A DNA stretch of 64,000 nt, taken from Prochlorococcus marinus str. MIT 1013 (GTDB lineage: Bacteria > Cyanobacteriota > Cyanobacteriia > PCC-6307 > Cyanobiaceae). The notes beneath the pieces are model-generated. The model saw only the letters and a program-made list of their open reading frames with translations. It was not told the origin of the DNA and did no database searches. This document shows positions 53,368-62,798 of this stretch, one piece after another. The stretch is taken from the NCBI RefSeq assembly GCF_027359395.1, contig NZ_CP114778.1, positions 124,001 through 188,000 of the forward strand, given 5' to 3'. Both the position numbers and the translations under genes were made by a program. Every line of letters starts with the position of its first letter. The first letter of the stretch is position 1.

Positions 53368-54924
53368 ATGGAATTTAAGAGAATCAATCAAATACAATTA
53401 CCAGATCAGCGTTTTTATCAGATATTTTTTCCTGTTTTATTTATAATTATAGGTTTATTTGGTGCATTTAATCATGCTCTTTGGAGAGACGAGATGCAAG
53501 GATGGCTGGTGGCTTGGCAAAGTGATAACTTAATAGATTTATGGAAAAATAACGCACCATCTGGACATCCTGTCCTCTGGTCATTGTTAATTTATTTCTC
53601 AAAGAATATTACTGGCACACCCATAAGTATGCAACTTATGCATTGGTTTTTAGGTAGTTCTGCGATTTTAATTTTTTGGAGATTTAGTCCATTTAGCGTA
53701 ACTACTAAAGCCTTATTTACTTTTGGATATTTTCCTTTTTGGGAATATTTCTTTGTTTCTAGACATTATGTTATTTCAGAATTAATTATATTTATTTTTT
53801 GCTCTATTTATAATTTAAAAGAAAAAACCTACATACCATTTTCTTTATGTATTGGCCTTTTGGCTAATACACAAGCTTTGTCCTGGTCATTAGCATTCGC
53901 AATTGGAATGACTCTATTATTGGATTGGTTTTTTAACCCTAATCAAAGAAAAAATTATAAAAGAAATAAATATTGGATTCTTGATTTAACATCTAGTATC
54001 GCTATTTCCTCCACACTATTGTGTTTTGCAGCTTTTAGTCTTCTTCAAGTAAGAGATTCAGTTAAGTTACTTTCTTCTTTTATAGATATTCGTCACTTCT
54101 TTAGAGTTATAGGACAGATTTTTGGAGGATATATGCTTATTATTCCTGATTCAAGTAGATTTTTTGATTTAGTTTTATGTGCCTTAATTACTTTGATTTT
54201 GCTAGTCAGTACAATCACATTTATTAAATTTTATCGTCCAGCATTAACTTATTTCTTTAGCGGTCTTATATTTTTATTTCTTTTCAATTATTTTTTATTT
54301 TTGGGTGATGGTTCAAGACATTATGGATATTATTTTCTATTGATTATCTCTTCATTATGGTTATCACTATCTAATCAAAATCAACAACTTACGTTTTCTA
54401 ATCAACAAAATTTATTCACTAAAGGTAATTTATTTCATTTCCCTAGATTACTTACCATTTGTTTAACTATACATTTCGTTGTTGGGATTCATATGGTCAT
54501 TAATGATTTTCGGGTACCGTATTCTAGTGGGAAGGAAACTGCTCAATATATTAAGTCTAAAGGATGGGAGGACTTTCCAATATTTGCGACTAGAGATGTT
54601 GAAGTGGCGACAGTATCTGGATATCTAGATAGAGAATTCTACTTGCCTGAATTGGATGGATTTGGAAGTTATGCACAGTGGGCTAATCGGCTTATATTAG
54701 ACAGAACTAAAACACTTGATGAAGTCCAAGTTTATTTAGATAAATTTCCTAAAGTAAATAAATTATTACTACTTTTAAGTAATCGATCATCTATTAAGAA
54801 TTTGGAACCAGGTGAATCTCTTTACTTTGAAAAATTTAGACTAATTGCTGATTCAAAATTTGAGAACTCCTTTCATGATTCAGAGATGTTTTACTTATAT
54901 TGGGTTGAGAGGATTGCTGATTAA
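53368..54924 (+). CDS. Multi-span membrane protein, putative GT-C glycosyltransferase
   Basis: A 518-residue protein with ten or so hydrophobic segments between residues 18 and 390 and a soluble C-terminal part (about 400-518). After the first span it reads HALWRDEMQGWLVAW; an acidic RDE or DE motif in the first external loop (residues 40-42) is the hallmark of GT-C glycosyltransferases such as the GT39 type. The C-terminal domain follows their usual layout. It may add sugars from a lipid-linked donor. The substrate is unknown and the family call is by pattern. It lies between the DUF309 gene and lptB, in the same direction. Confidence 0.5.
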   Translation: MEFKRINQIQLPDQRFYQIFFPVLFIIIGLFGAFNHALWRDEMQGWLVAWQSDNLIDLWKNNAPSGHPVLWSLLIYFSKNITGTPISMQLMHWFLGSSAILIFWRFSPFSVTTKALFTFGYFPFWEYFFVSRHYVISELIIFIFCSIYNLKEKTYIPFSLCIGLLANTQALSWSLAFAIGMTLLLDWFFNPNQRKNYKRNKYWILDLTSSIAISSTLLCFAAFSLLQVRDSVKLLSSFIDIRHFFRVIGQIFGGYMLIIPDSSRFFDLVLCALITLILLVSTITFIKFYRPALTYFFSGLIFLFLFNYFLFLGDGSRHYGYYFLLIISSLWLSLSNQNQQLTFSNQQNLFTKGNLFHFPRLLTICLTIHFVVGIHMVINDFRVPYSSGKETAQYIKSKGWEDFPIFATRDVEVATVSGYLDREFYLPELDGFGSYAQWANRLILDRTKTLDEVQVYLDKFPKVNKLLLLLSNRSSIKNLEPGESLYFEKFRLIADSKFENSFHDSEMFYLYWVERIAD

Positions 54925-54999
54925 CCTTATATATAAGAGGTATAGTTTATTATCAGATAATTCTTATGCATAAGCTTCCCCCTTATAGGTTCTATTGAA

Positions 55000-55725
55000 A
55001 TGACTCTAGTTATTGAGAGTTTGGACTTAACCATATCCAATAAAGCTATTGTAAAAAACGTTAATTTAAATGTTAAACCTGGTGAGGTTGTGGGTCTTTT
55101 GGGACCAAATGGTGCGGGTAAAACTAGTACTTTTAATATGATCGTGGGCTTGATCAAGCCAAACAAAGGCAATATCTACTTGGAGGGAAATAGCATAAAA
55201 AGTTTTTCGATGACAAAAAGAGTTCAATTAGGAATAGGATATTTACCTCAAGAACCAAGTGTCTTTAGAAATCTTACAGTTATTGAGAATTTGGATATTG
55301 CGCTTTCTCAAGCTAACTTATCAATTTCTTTATTTAGAAAAAAACGTGAAGAATTGATTGAGGAATTTAATTTGGTCTCCTTCCTTGATCGTTTTGGTTA
55401 TCAACTTTCCGGTGGGGAAAGACGGAGATGTGAGGTAGCTAGAGCTTTAGCTGTGGGACGTTTAGGTCCTAAGTTTTTACTTTTAGACGAGCCTTTTGCA
55501 GGAGTTGACCCTATAGCTATTAATGATCTACAGAATTTAATTAGGAAACTAAAAAATAAGAATATAGGTATATTAATTACTGATCACAATGTAAGAGCAA
55601 CATTAGCTATAACTGAACGCTCTTATATTCTTAATCAAGGTGAAATCCTCGCCAATGGATCTACAGATCAACTTACAAGAAATGAAGTTGTTAAAGAGAG
55701 TTATCTTGGTAATTCATTTGATTAA
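55000..55725 (+). CDS. lptB: Lipopolysaccharide export ABC ATPase LptB
   Basis: A 241-residue ATPase. Walker A GPNGAGKTSTFNMIVG, signature LSGGERRRCEVARALA and Walker B FLLLDEPFAGVDPIA show an active LptB type. It drives export of lipopolysaccharide with the LptF/LptG permeases. It is followed six bases later by an LptF/LptG-type gene, as expected for this complex. Confidence 0.93.
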   Translation: MTLVIESLDLTISNKAIVKNVNLNVKPGEVVGLLGPNGAGKTSTFNMIVGLIKPNKGNIYLEGNSIKSFSMTKRVQLGIGYLPQEPSVFRNLTVIENLDIALSQANLSISLFRKKREELIEEFNLVSFLDRFGYQLSGGERRRCEVARALAVGRLGPKFLLLDEPFAGVDPIAINDLQNLIRKLKNKNIGILITDHNVRATLAITERSYILNQGEILANGSTDQLTRNEVVKESYLGNSFD

Positions 55726-55731
55726 TTAGTT

Positions 55732-56922
55732 ATGTTTAATAACCTATTATTATTATTATCTAGTGTTCAAAAATTAGTAGAAAGGGTATGGAAAATAATT
55801 CCATTGTTAGATAGATGGATACTTTTTGAATTATTGCCACCTTTATTTTTTTCAATAGCTGCTTTTACTGTCGTTTCTCTTTCGGTAGGAGTTGTTTTTG
55901 ATCTGATAAGGAAAATAGTTGAGATTGGACTTCCTTTTTCTATAGCTATTCAGATTCTATTGTTAAAGCTACCTAGTTTTATAGTTATTTCTTTCCCTAT
56001 GGCAATGTTACTTTCGACTTTGTTGGCTTACGGAAGTCTTAATGATAATAGTGAAATTAAGGCATTAAAAAGTATTGGTATATCAATTTATAGAATTATT
56101 TTACCAGGATTAATTTTGTCAATATTTATGTCGTATATGACTTTCATTTTTAATAATAATATTGTTCCAAGTACAAATAAAAATGCTGAAATTATCTTAG
56201 CTAATTCTTTAGGTAAATCTTTTACAAATGAACAGGGAGAAGATATTATCTTTTCTAAGAAAGGAGAAATTTTAGATCCATATTCAAGCTATAAAAAAAC
56301 AGGAGTTACACATCTTTTTTATGCTTGGAAATTTATTGATGGACAGATGTTGGATGTCACAGTAATTGATTTCTCAAGATTAGGTTTTACTCAAATGCTT
56401 AAGGCCAAAAAGGGAATTTGGAATAGTGAAAAAAAGAATTGGGAATTCTTTGAAGGAGATATTTTGACACTAAGTCCCGATGGAAGTAATACACGAACTA
56501 AATTCTTGAGCTTTTTATATCCATTAGGTACTGAGCTTACTAATATTGCACAATTGCCAAAAGATGCAAATGATATGAATCTTGGTGAAGCTAAAACGGC
56601 TATGGAATTATATCTAAGTAGCGGTAATATTAAAGAAGCAAGAAGAATGAAAGTAAGAATTCAAGAAAAATTTACTTTACCAATTGCTTGTTCGGTTTTT
56701 GCTTTGATTGGTTGTAGCTTTGGGGTAATGCAAAAAAAAGGAGGAGGTAGAAGTCAAAGTTTCGGATTAAGTATTATTTTAATACTCATCTATTACATTT
56801 TTAGTTTTAGTTTTAGCTCTCTTGGAGTCAAAGGCATAATAAATCCTTTTTTTGCTGCTTGGTCCCCTGTTTTTTTGTCTATGTTAGGAGGGAGTTTTTT
56901 GTTAAAACAGGCAAGCAAATGA
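55732..56922 (+). CDS. LptF/LptG family permease
   Basis: A 396-residue membrane protein with the YjgP/YjgQ layout: three spans near the N-terminus ([21 protein letters not shown] and on), a long periplasmic beta-rich domain (about 145-290) and three C-terminal spans ([19 protein letters not shown] and on). [17 protein letters not shown] is the conserved coupling-helix region. Cyanobacteria usually carry one such gene, so it may act as a homodimer. It lies six bases after lptB. Confidence 0.88.
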   Translation: MFNNLLLLLSSVQKLVERVWKIIPLLDRWILFELLPPLFFSIAAFTVVSLSVGVVFDLIRKIVEIGLPFSIAIQILLLKLPSFIVISFPMAMLLSTLLAYGSLNDNSEIKALKSIGISIYRIILPGLILSIFMSYMTFIFNNNIVPSTNKNAEIILANSLGKSFTNEQGEDIIFSKKGEILDPYSSYKKTGVTHLFYAWKFIDGQMLDVTVIDFSRLGFTQMLKAKKGIWNSEKKNWEFFEGDILTLSPDGSNTRTKFLSFLYPLGTELTNIAQLPKDANDMNLGEAKTAMELYLSSGNIKEARRMKVRIQEKFTLPIACSVFALIGCSFGVMQKKGGGRSQSFGLSIILILIYYIFSFSFSSLGVKGIINPFFAAWSPVFLSMLGGSFLLKQASK

Positions 56923-56959
56923 TCCTGTCTTTCTAAATAATCTCTTGTTCCTTTTATTA

Positions 56960-57907
56960 ATGGATAATTTTCAGTTAAATAATTTTTCTTTTGACCCTGT
57001 TGTTTCTCTTGGGTTTGTAGCTTTTCTTTCCTTATTAATTGCATTACCTATTTCATTTTGGTCAGTTGCCAGTAGAAGTGATTCCTCTAAAGCTAGATTT
57101 TTAGTCGCAATATCCAATCTTTTTCTAACTAGTCAATTGATCCTGAGATGGTGGCAATCTGGACATTTCCCAATTAGTAATCTCTATGAGTCACTTTGCT
57201 TTTTGACTTGGGGTTGTACCTTGACTCAACTTTTTGTCGAAAGGGCATGGCGGTCTCCAATCGTTTCTGCTGTTGCGACTCCTATCTCATTGCTTTCAAT
57301 AGGTTTTGCTAGCTTTTTTTTACCAGAGAATTTGCAATCTTCTACACCTTTAGTTCCAGCACTTCGTTCTAGTTGGTTGGTAATGCATGTAAGTGTAATT
57401 ATGAGTTCTTACGCTGCATTACTAATAGGTTCAATTCTGTCTTTTGGTGTCTTTCTTGTTGATGGAAAAAAGCAATTCAATATCCGTAATAGCTCCCTTG
57501 GCTCTGGGTTGTTTAGGCAAAGTTCTGAGCTATATATTGAGGAAAGAGCTGAGAACTTAAATTCAATACAACCGGTGGAATTTACAAATGCTGAGCAACT
57601 TGATTCTTTAAGTTATAGATCAATAACTCTTGGATTTTTATTGCTTACAGTTGGTCTTATTAGCGGTGCTGTTTGGGCTAATGAAGCTTGGGGTAGTTGG
57701 TGGAGTTGGGACCCTAAAGAAACTTGGGCTTTAATATGTTGGTTGGTTTATGCTGTTTATTTGCATACTAGGCTAACAAGAGGATGGCAAGGTAAAAAGC
57801 CTGCATTAGTTGCTATAGCAGGCTTTTTTGTTATTATTGTTTGCTATATAGGGGTAAACCTTCTTGGGGTTGGCTTACACAGTTATGGTTGGTTCTTTGA
57901 TGCTTAG
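56960..57907 (+). CDS. ccsA: Cytochrome c biogenesis protein CcsA (CcsB-type)
   Basis: A 315-residue membrane protein with about eight spans. The haem-handling [15 protein letters not shown] motif (WxWD type) and conserved histidines ([31 protein letters not shown]) are those of CcsA, the haem delivery part of the system II cytochrome c pathway, which works with Ccs1. The ATG at 56960 is preferred to the TTG at 56945. It ends 17 bases before the end of rpe, which converges on it. Confidence 0.92.
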   Translation: MDNFQLNNFSFDPVVSLGFVAFLSLLIALPISFWSVASRSDSSKARFLVAISNLFLTSQLILRWWQSGHFPISNLYESLCFLTWGCTLTQLFVERAWRSPIVSAVATPISLLSIGFASFFLPENLQSSTPLVPALRSSWLVMHVSVIMSSYAALLIGSILSFGVFLVDGKKQFNIRNSSLGSGLFRQSSELYIEERAENLNSIQPVEFTNAEQLDSLSYRSITLGFLLLTVGLISGAVWANEAWGSWWSWDPKETWALICWLVYAVYLHTRLTRGWQGKKPALVAIAGFFVIIVCYIGVNLLGVGLHSYGWFFDA

Positions 57908-57924
57908 TAGTTAATTAATATTTA

Positions 57925-58677
57925 CTATTTCTCTACAATTATTCCATTCTGTGCGTCATTCGCAACTTTCCTTAGTGCATCACAACCTTCTTTAAGTGTT
58001 GGGTAAGCGAACATACCACTTCCTGCTATGAAACAGTTTGCCCCTGCAGCGCAACATTGAGATAATGACCAATCTGCTTTTATTCCTCCATCAACTTCTA
58101 TATCTACGTTGTGTCCATTTTCTAAAATTATTTTTCTTAATTGAGTGATTTTGTTTAGCATCGTTGGAATATAAGCTTGCCCGCCAAATCCAGGATTGAC
58201 TGTCATTACCAGTACGTGATCAACCATATCCAGAACATCCTTGACCATATCCATTGGAGTATGTGGATTAAGGGCTACGGAGGGAGACCCTCCTAGTTGG
58301 CGAATCTTGCCAAGAATTCGATGAAGGTGAACATTAGCTTCTGCATGAGCAATTACAACTCCTGGCTCTCCATTTGCACCCTTACTTGCTTCTACATATC
58401 CCTCAAGCATGGTTTCACAATTGTATTGACTAACCATTAACTGAGTTTCAAATGGAACTTTGCAATACTTTCGGCATGCGGAAATCATTTCTGGGCCGAA
58501 TGTGAGATTTGGAACAAAGTTCCCATCCATCACATCAAATTGAATTCTGTCTACACCTGCTAATTCAAGGTCTTTTACACATTGTCCCATATTTGCCCAG
58601 TCTGCTGGCAATACTGAAGGGATTATTTGAACTGGACGGTGTTCAGAAAAAATTGCTGACGAGATGGATTGGATCAT
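57925..58677 (-). CDS. rpe: Ribulose-phosphate 3-epimerase
   Basis: A 250-residue TIM-barrel enzyme. QIIPSVLPADWANMGQ, IQFDVMDGNFVPNLTFGP, VMTVNPGFGGQAYIP, and DIEVDGGIKADW are its signatures, with the metal-binding His and Asp residues present. It interconverts ribulose-5-phosphate and xylulose-5-phosphate in the Calvin cycle and pentose pathway. It diverges from glpX across a 199-base gap with an inverted repeat. Confidence 0.97.
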   Translation of the reverse strand: MIQSISSAIFSEHRPVQIIPSVLPADWANMGQCVKDLELAGVDRIQFDVMDGNFVPNLTFGPEMISACRKYCKVPFETQLMVSQYNCETMLEGYVEASKGANGEPGVVIAHAEANVHLHRILGKIRQLGGSPSVALNPHTPMDMVKDVLDMVDHVLVMTVNPGFGGQAYIPTMLNKITQLRKIILENGHNVDIEVDGGIKADWSLSQCCAAGANCFIAGSGMFAYPTLKEGCDALRKVANDAQNGIIVEK

Positions 58678-58710
58678 AGTTTTTGTCTTTTGGCAGAGAT
58701 TCTATTAATT

Positions 58711-58738
58711 CATGGTCACAAGTTCTAGTGTGACCATG
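58711..58738. promoter_or_regulatory. Inverted repeat in the rpe-glpX divergent gap
   Basis: CATGGTCACA (58711-58720) and TGTGACCATG (58729-58738) are perfect 10-bp arms around eight bases. It lies 33 bases before the rpe start and 139 before glpX. The size, symmetry and place between two divergent Calvin-cycle genes suggest an operator for a dimeric regulator. The TCACA/TGTGA halves are in the reverse order of the CRP consensus. Confidence 0.5.
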
Positions 58739-58876
58739 CACTGATACAGTCATTATTGCTTATCAACAGATAATAAGTTTTTTGTGAGTACTTTTTTCAG
58801 AGCATTTATCAATGCCCTCAATTACTTACAATATTATCTGCCTTAAGGCGTAAATTTCTTTACCTAGCTGCAAAAA

Positions 58877-59881
58877 GTGGATCGTACTCTCGTCCAAGAA
58901 ATTCTTGAAGTGGTTGAGCAAGCTGCAATTGCTTCTGCTCAATTGACTGGTTTGGGTCAAAAAGATGAGGCTGATGCCGCTGCCGTAGAGGCAATGAGAA
59001 AAAGAATGGGAACGATTCAGATGCAAGGAAGGATCGTTATTGGTGAAGGAGAAAGAGATGAAGCTCCAATGCTTTATATAGGAGAAGAAGTGGGATCAGG
59101 AACAGGACCTGGAGTCGATTTTGCTGTAGATCCTTGTGAAGGTACGAATTTATGTGCTAACAGCCAGCGTGGCTCTATGGCTGTCTTAGCTGCATCTGAT
59201 AGAGGTGGCTTGTTCAATGCTCCGGATTTTTATATGAATAAATTAGCTGCGCCACCAGCAGCTAAGGGCAAAGTTGATATCAGAAAAACCCCTAAAGAAA
59301 ATATAAAAATCTTGAGTGATTGCCTTGGTATCGCAATAAGTGATTTAACTATTGTTGTTATGGATCGGGCTAGACACAAAAATTTAGTGTCTGAAATAAG
59401 ATCCACTGGTGCCAGGATTCAGCCTATTTCAGATGGAGATGTTCAAGCTGCAATAGCATGTGGCTTTGAGGGGACTGGAACACATTGCTTGATGGGTATT
59501 GGTGCTGCTCCAGAGGGCGTTATCTCGGCCGCGGCAATGAGGGCACTTGGAGGCCATTTTCAGGGACAACTTGTATATGATCCTGCAATAGCTCAAACAT
59601 CAGAATGGGCAGACTATACAAAAGAGGGAAATATTAAAAGATTGAATGAAATGGGCATTACTGATATTGACAAGATCTATGAAGCAAATGAACTTGCCTC
59701 CGGAGAAAATGTTGTTTTTGCTGGTGGTGGAATTACAGATGGATTACTTTTTGATGGAGTTAAATTTGAAAAAGATTGCATCAGAACTAGTAGTCTTGTG
59801 ATTAGTACTCTTGATCAAACAGCAAGATTTACCAATACTGTTCACATCAAAGATGGTGCCAAAAGCATCTCTTTGAAGTGA
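58877..59881 (+). CDS. glpX: Class II fructose-1,6-/sedoheptulose-1,7-bisphosphatase (GlpX type)
   Basis: A 334-residue protein. [46 protein letters not shown] and [20 protein letters not shown] are the blocks of the GlpX/F-I bisphosphatase. In cyanobacteria this enzyme hydrolyses both fructose-1,6-bisphosphate and sedoheptulose-1,7-bisphosphate in the Calvin cycle. The start is GTG; the usual N-terminus ([17 protein letters not shown]) follows at once. It lies upstream of hemA with a 30-base gap, so the two may be cotranscribed. Confidence 0.95.
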   Translation: MDRTLVQEILEVVEQAAIASAQLTGLGQKDEADAAAVEAMRKRMGTIQMQGRIVIGEGERDEAPMLYIGEEVGSGTGPGVDFAVDPCEGTNLCANSQRGSMAVLAASDRGGLFNAPDFYMNKLAAPPAAKGKVDIRKTPKENIKILSDCLGIAISDLTIVVMDRARHKNLVSEIRSTGARIQPISDGDVQAAIACGFEGTGTHCLMGIGAAPEGVISAAAMRALGGHFQGQLVYDPAIAQTSEWADYTKEGNIKRLNEMGITDIDKIYEANELASGENVVFAGGGITDGLLFDGVKFEKDCIRTSSLVISTLDQTARFTNTVHIKDGAKSISLK

Positions 59882-59911
59882 GATTTAATTAAATGAAGTA
59901 AGGGGCAATTT

Positions 59912-61237
59912 ATGCATATTGCTGTCGTCGGTCTTAGCCATCGCACGGCCCCAGTCGAAGTGCGTGAAAAGCTAAGTATCCCAGAAGAGATGTTAGAAAG
60001 ATCCTTTAATAATTTAAAGAAAATTGATCAAATATTGGAAGTTTCAATATTAAGTACATGTAACAGACTTGAAATTTATAGCTTAGTTAAGGATCCGAAA
60101 TTAGGAATAGAAGCAATTAGATCTTTCCTTCTTGAATTTTCCGGTCTTGAAGATAAAATATTATTCCCACATTTATTTAATTTCGTCCAAGAAAAAGCAG
60201 TTTCTCATGTGATGAGGGTTTCTGCTGGTTTGGATAGTTTGGTTTTGGGAGAGGGACAGATTCTTTCTCAAGTTAAGAAAATGGTGCGTCTTGGTCAAGA
60301 CCATCAAAGTTTAGGTCCTATTTTAAATAGATTATTAACTCAGGCAGTTAGTACAGGTAAACGGGTAAGAAGCGAGACAAATCTTGGAACTGGAGCAGTT
60401 TCTATAAGCTCTGCCGCTGTAGAACTAGCACAATTAAAACTTGGTCAGGCTCACGGAATAGATCAATTGATGACTTTAGAAACTGAAAAGGTCGCTGTTG
60501 TTGGGGCTGGACGAATGAGTCGTTTGTTGCTTCAGCATCTTCAATCAAAAGGATGCTGTTCACTGACACTTTTAAATAGAACGATAAAAAGGGCTGAGGA
60601 CCTTTCAGCAGCGTTCCCCGATATTAAAATTGACTGCCAATTAATTGATGAGCTTGATAGTTGTCTATCACTTAGTACTCTTGTATTTACAAGTACTGCT
60701 TCTAATGAGCCAATCATAGATGCAAAAAAATTAATAAATATTGAGAGAAAACCTCTTCTAAGACTTATTGATATTGGAGTGCCAAGAAATATTTCTTCTG
60801 ATGCAAAATCAGTTGCTGGTATTGAATCTCATGATGTTGATGACCTTCAAGAAGTAGTTTCAAGAAATCAAGAAGCAAGACAAAAGCTCGCCTTAGAAGC
60901 GGAAGGTTTGATAGAGGAGGAGTGTCGTATTTTTCTAGAATGGTGGGATAGTTTAGCGGCTGTTCCAACTATTAATTGTCTTCGATCTGGTTTGGAGTCA
61001 ATTAGAAAAGAAGAACTTCAGAAGGCATTAAGCAGAATGGGACCTGATTTCTCCGCTAGAGAAAGAAAAGTTGTAGAAGCATTAAGCAAAGGCATAATTA
61101 ACAAAATACTTCATACTCCAGTAACAAAATTAAGGGCACCTCAATCAAGGAATGATCGCAGAGATGCTCTTGATGTGATTGAAAAACTTTTTAATCTAGA
61201 TGTTTCTAGTTCTTTGAACAAGCCAAAAGACAGCTGA
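59912..61237 (+). CDS. hemA: Glutamyl-tRNA reductase
   Basis: A 441-residue protein. VVGLSHRTAPVEVREKL, LSTCNRLEIYSLV with the catalytic Cys, the MRVSAGLDSLVLGEGQIL block, and the NADPH site VAVVGAGRMSRLLL are its signatures. It makes glutamate-1-semialdehyde from glutamyl-tRNA, the first committed step to haem and chlorophyll. The ATG at 59912 has AAGGGGCAA upstream (59900-59908). It lies right after glpX and shares its direction. Confidence 0.97.
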   Translation: MHIAVVGLSHRTAPVEVREKLSIPEEMLERSFNNLKKIDQILEVSILSTCNRLEIYSLVKDPKLGIEAIRSFLLEFSGLEDKILFPHLFNFVQEKAVSHVMRVSAGLDSLVLGEGQILSQVKKMVRLGQDHQSLGPILNRLLTQAVSTGKRVRSETNLGTGAVSISSAAVELAQLKLGQAHGIDQLMTLETEKVAVVGAGRMSRLLLQHLQSKGCCSLTLLNRTIKRAEDLSAAFPDIKIDCQLIDELDSCLSLSTLVFTSTASNEPIIDAKKLINIERKPLLRLIDIGVPRNISSDAKSVAGIESHDVDDLQEVVSRNQEARQKLALEAEGLIEEECRIFLEWWDSLAAVPTINCLRSGLESIRKEELQKALSRMGPDFSARERKVVEALSKGIINKILHTPVTKLRAPQSRNDRRDALDVIEKLFNLDVSSSLNKPKDS

Positions 61238-61281
61238 AATTATTATTTACTTTAGAAATTCTTACTACATATCACTTCTTT

Positions 61282-61305
61282 CTGGATAAAGAGCACTCTA
61301 TCCAG
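61282..61305. promoter_or_regulatory. Hairpin upstream of glgC
   Basis: CTGGATA (61282-61288) pairs with TATCCAG (61299-61305), with further pairing inside. There is no T-run behind it on plus, so it is not a clear hemA terminator. It lies 37 bases before the glgC start and may be an operator or leader hairpin. Confidence 0.35.
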
Positions 61306-61341
61306 TAGGTTTGCTCCGAATAGCCGATTAATAGTGCCTTC

Positions 61342-62637
61342 ATGAAGAGAGTACTTGCCATAATTCTTGGCGGTGGAAAAGGATCACGCCTATATCCATT
61401 AACGAAAATGAGGGCAAAACCTGCTGTTCCATTAGCTGGAAAATATCGATTAATAGATATTCCCATAAGTAATTGCATAAATTCGGACATCAGTAAAATG
61501 TATGTTCTTACGCAATTCAATAGCGCTTCACTTAATAGGCATATTGCGCAAACTTATAATCTCAGCGGACCTTTTGGTCAGGGATTTGTTGAGGTTTTAG
61601 CCGCTCAGCAAACACCCGAAACACCATCATGGTTTGAGGGTACAGCTGATGCTGTAAGAAAATATCAATGGCTTTTTCAAGAGTGGGATGTTGATGAATA
61701 TTTGATTCTCTCTGGAGATCAGCTTTATCGAATGGATTACAGCTTATTTGTTGAGCAGCATAGGAAAACGGGAGCTGATTTAACGGTTGCAGCTTTGCCA
61801 GTTGATACAGCTCAAGCTGAAGCGTTTGGATTGATGCGTACTGATGAATCAGGAAATATTAAAGAATTTCGTGAAAAACCAACCGGTGATTCATTGAAAG
61901 CAATGGCTGTTGATACTTCAAGGTTTGGATTGGAAGCAGATGAGGCAAAAGAAAAACCTTATTTGGCTTCTATGGGAATATATGTTTTTAGTCGTGCCAC
62001 ACTTTTTGACTTATTGAATAAATTTCCTTCTTATACAGATTTTGGAAAAGAAATTATTCCTGAGGCTTTAGGTAGAGGTGACAAACTAAAAAGTTATGTT
62101 TTTAATGATTATTGGGAAGATATTGGAACTATTGGTGCATTCTTTGAATCTAATTTAGCTTTAACTCAGCAACCGACCCCTCCGTTTAGTTTTTATGATG
62201 AAAAGTTTCCTATTTATACGCGGCCTAGATATTTGCCACCTTCAAAAATTGTAGATACACAAATAACTGATTCAATAGTTTCCGAGGGATCAATTCTTAA
62301 ATCCTGTAGCATCCACCATTGTGTATTGGGAGTGAGGAGTCGGATTGAAAGTGACGTTGTACTTAATGAAACCCTAGTTATGGGATCTGATTTTTACGAG
62401 TCATATGAAGAGAGAATCGCGCTAAGAAATGGAGGAGGGATTCCCTTAGGTGTTGGTCAGGGAACAACTGTTAAAAGAGCAATTCTCGATAAGAATGCTC
62501 GAATAGGTGACAATGTAACTATAGTCAATAAAGACAATGTTGAGGAAGCTGATCGAGCAGATCAAGGTTTTTATATTCGTAATGGAATAGTCGTCATCGT
62601 CAAAAATGCCACAATTCCTGATGGAACAATTATTTGA
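61342..62637 (+). CDS. glgC: Glucose-1-phosphate adenylyltransferase
   Basis: A 431-residue protein, full length. [36 protein letters not shown], the [11 protein letters not shown] and GDQLYRMDY blocks, and a C-terminal left-handed beta-helix region (from about residue 315) are seen. It makes ADP-glucose for glycogen and, in some marine cyanobacteria, glucosylglycerol-type solutes. It is normally activated by 3-phosphoglycerate and inhibited by phosphate. Confidence 0.97.
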   Translation: MKRVLAIILGGGKGSRLYPLTKMRAKPAVPLAGKYRLIDIPISNCINSDISKMYVLTQFNSASLNRHIAQTYNLSGPFGQGFVEVLAAQQTPETPSWFEGTADAVRKYQWLFQEWDVDEYLILSGDQLYRMDYSLFVEQHRKTGADLTVAALPVDTAQAEAFGLMRTDESGNIKEFREKPTGDSLKAMAVDTSRFGLEADEAKEKPYLASMGIYVFSRATLFDLLNKFPSYTDFGKEIIPEALGRGDKLKSYVFNDYWEDIGTIGAFFESNLALTQQPTPPFSFYDEKFPIYTRPRYLPPSKIVDTQITDSIVSEGSILKSCSIHHCVLGVRSRIESDVVLNETLVMGSDFYESYEERIALRNGGGIPLGVGQGTTVKRAILDKNARIGDNVTIVNKDNVEEADRADQGFYIRNGIVVIVKNATIPDGTII

Positions 62638-62798
62638 ATTTAATTTAATTTTCTAGAAATTTAATAAGCCTAGTTTTTTCGAGATTTTTATTATCAAATA
62701 TTTATTAAAGAATCCTTCATCCCTGACATTGAGCTCTTTAATGCAGCGAAATGATTCCACAGTCGTCACACTAGCTCAAGTAGAAACTTATTAACTTA

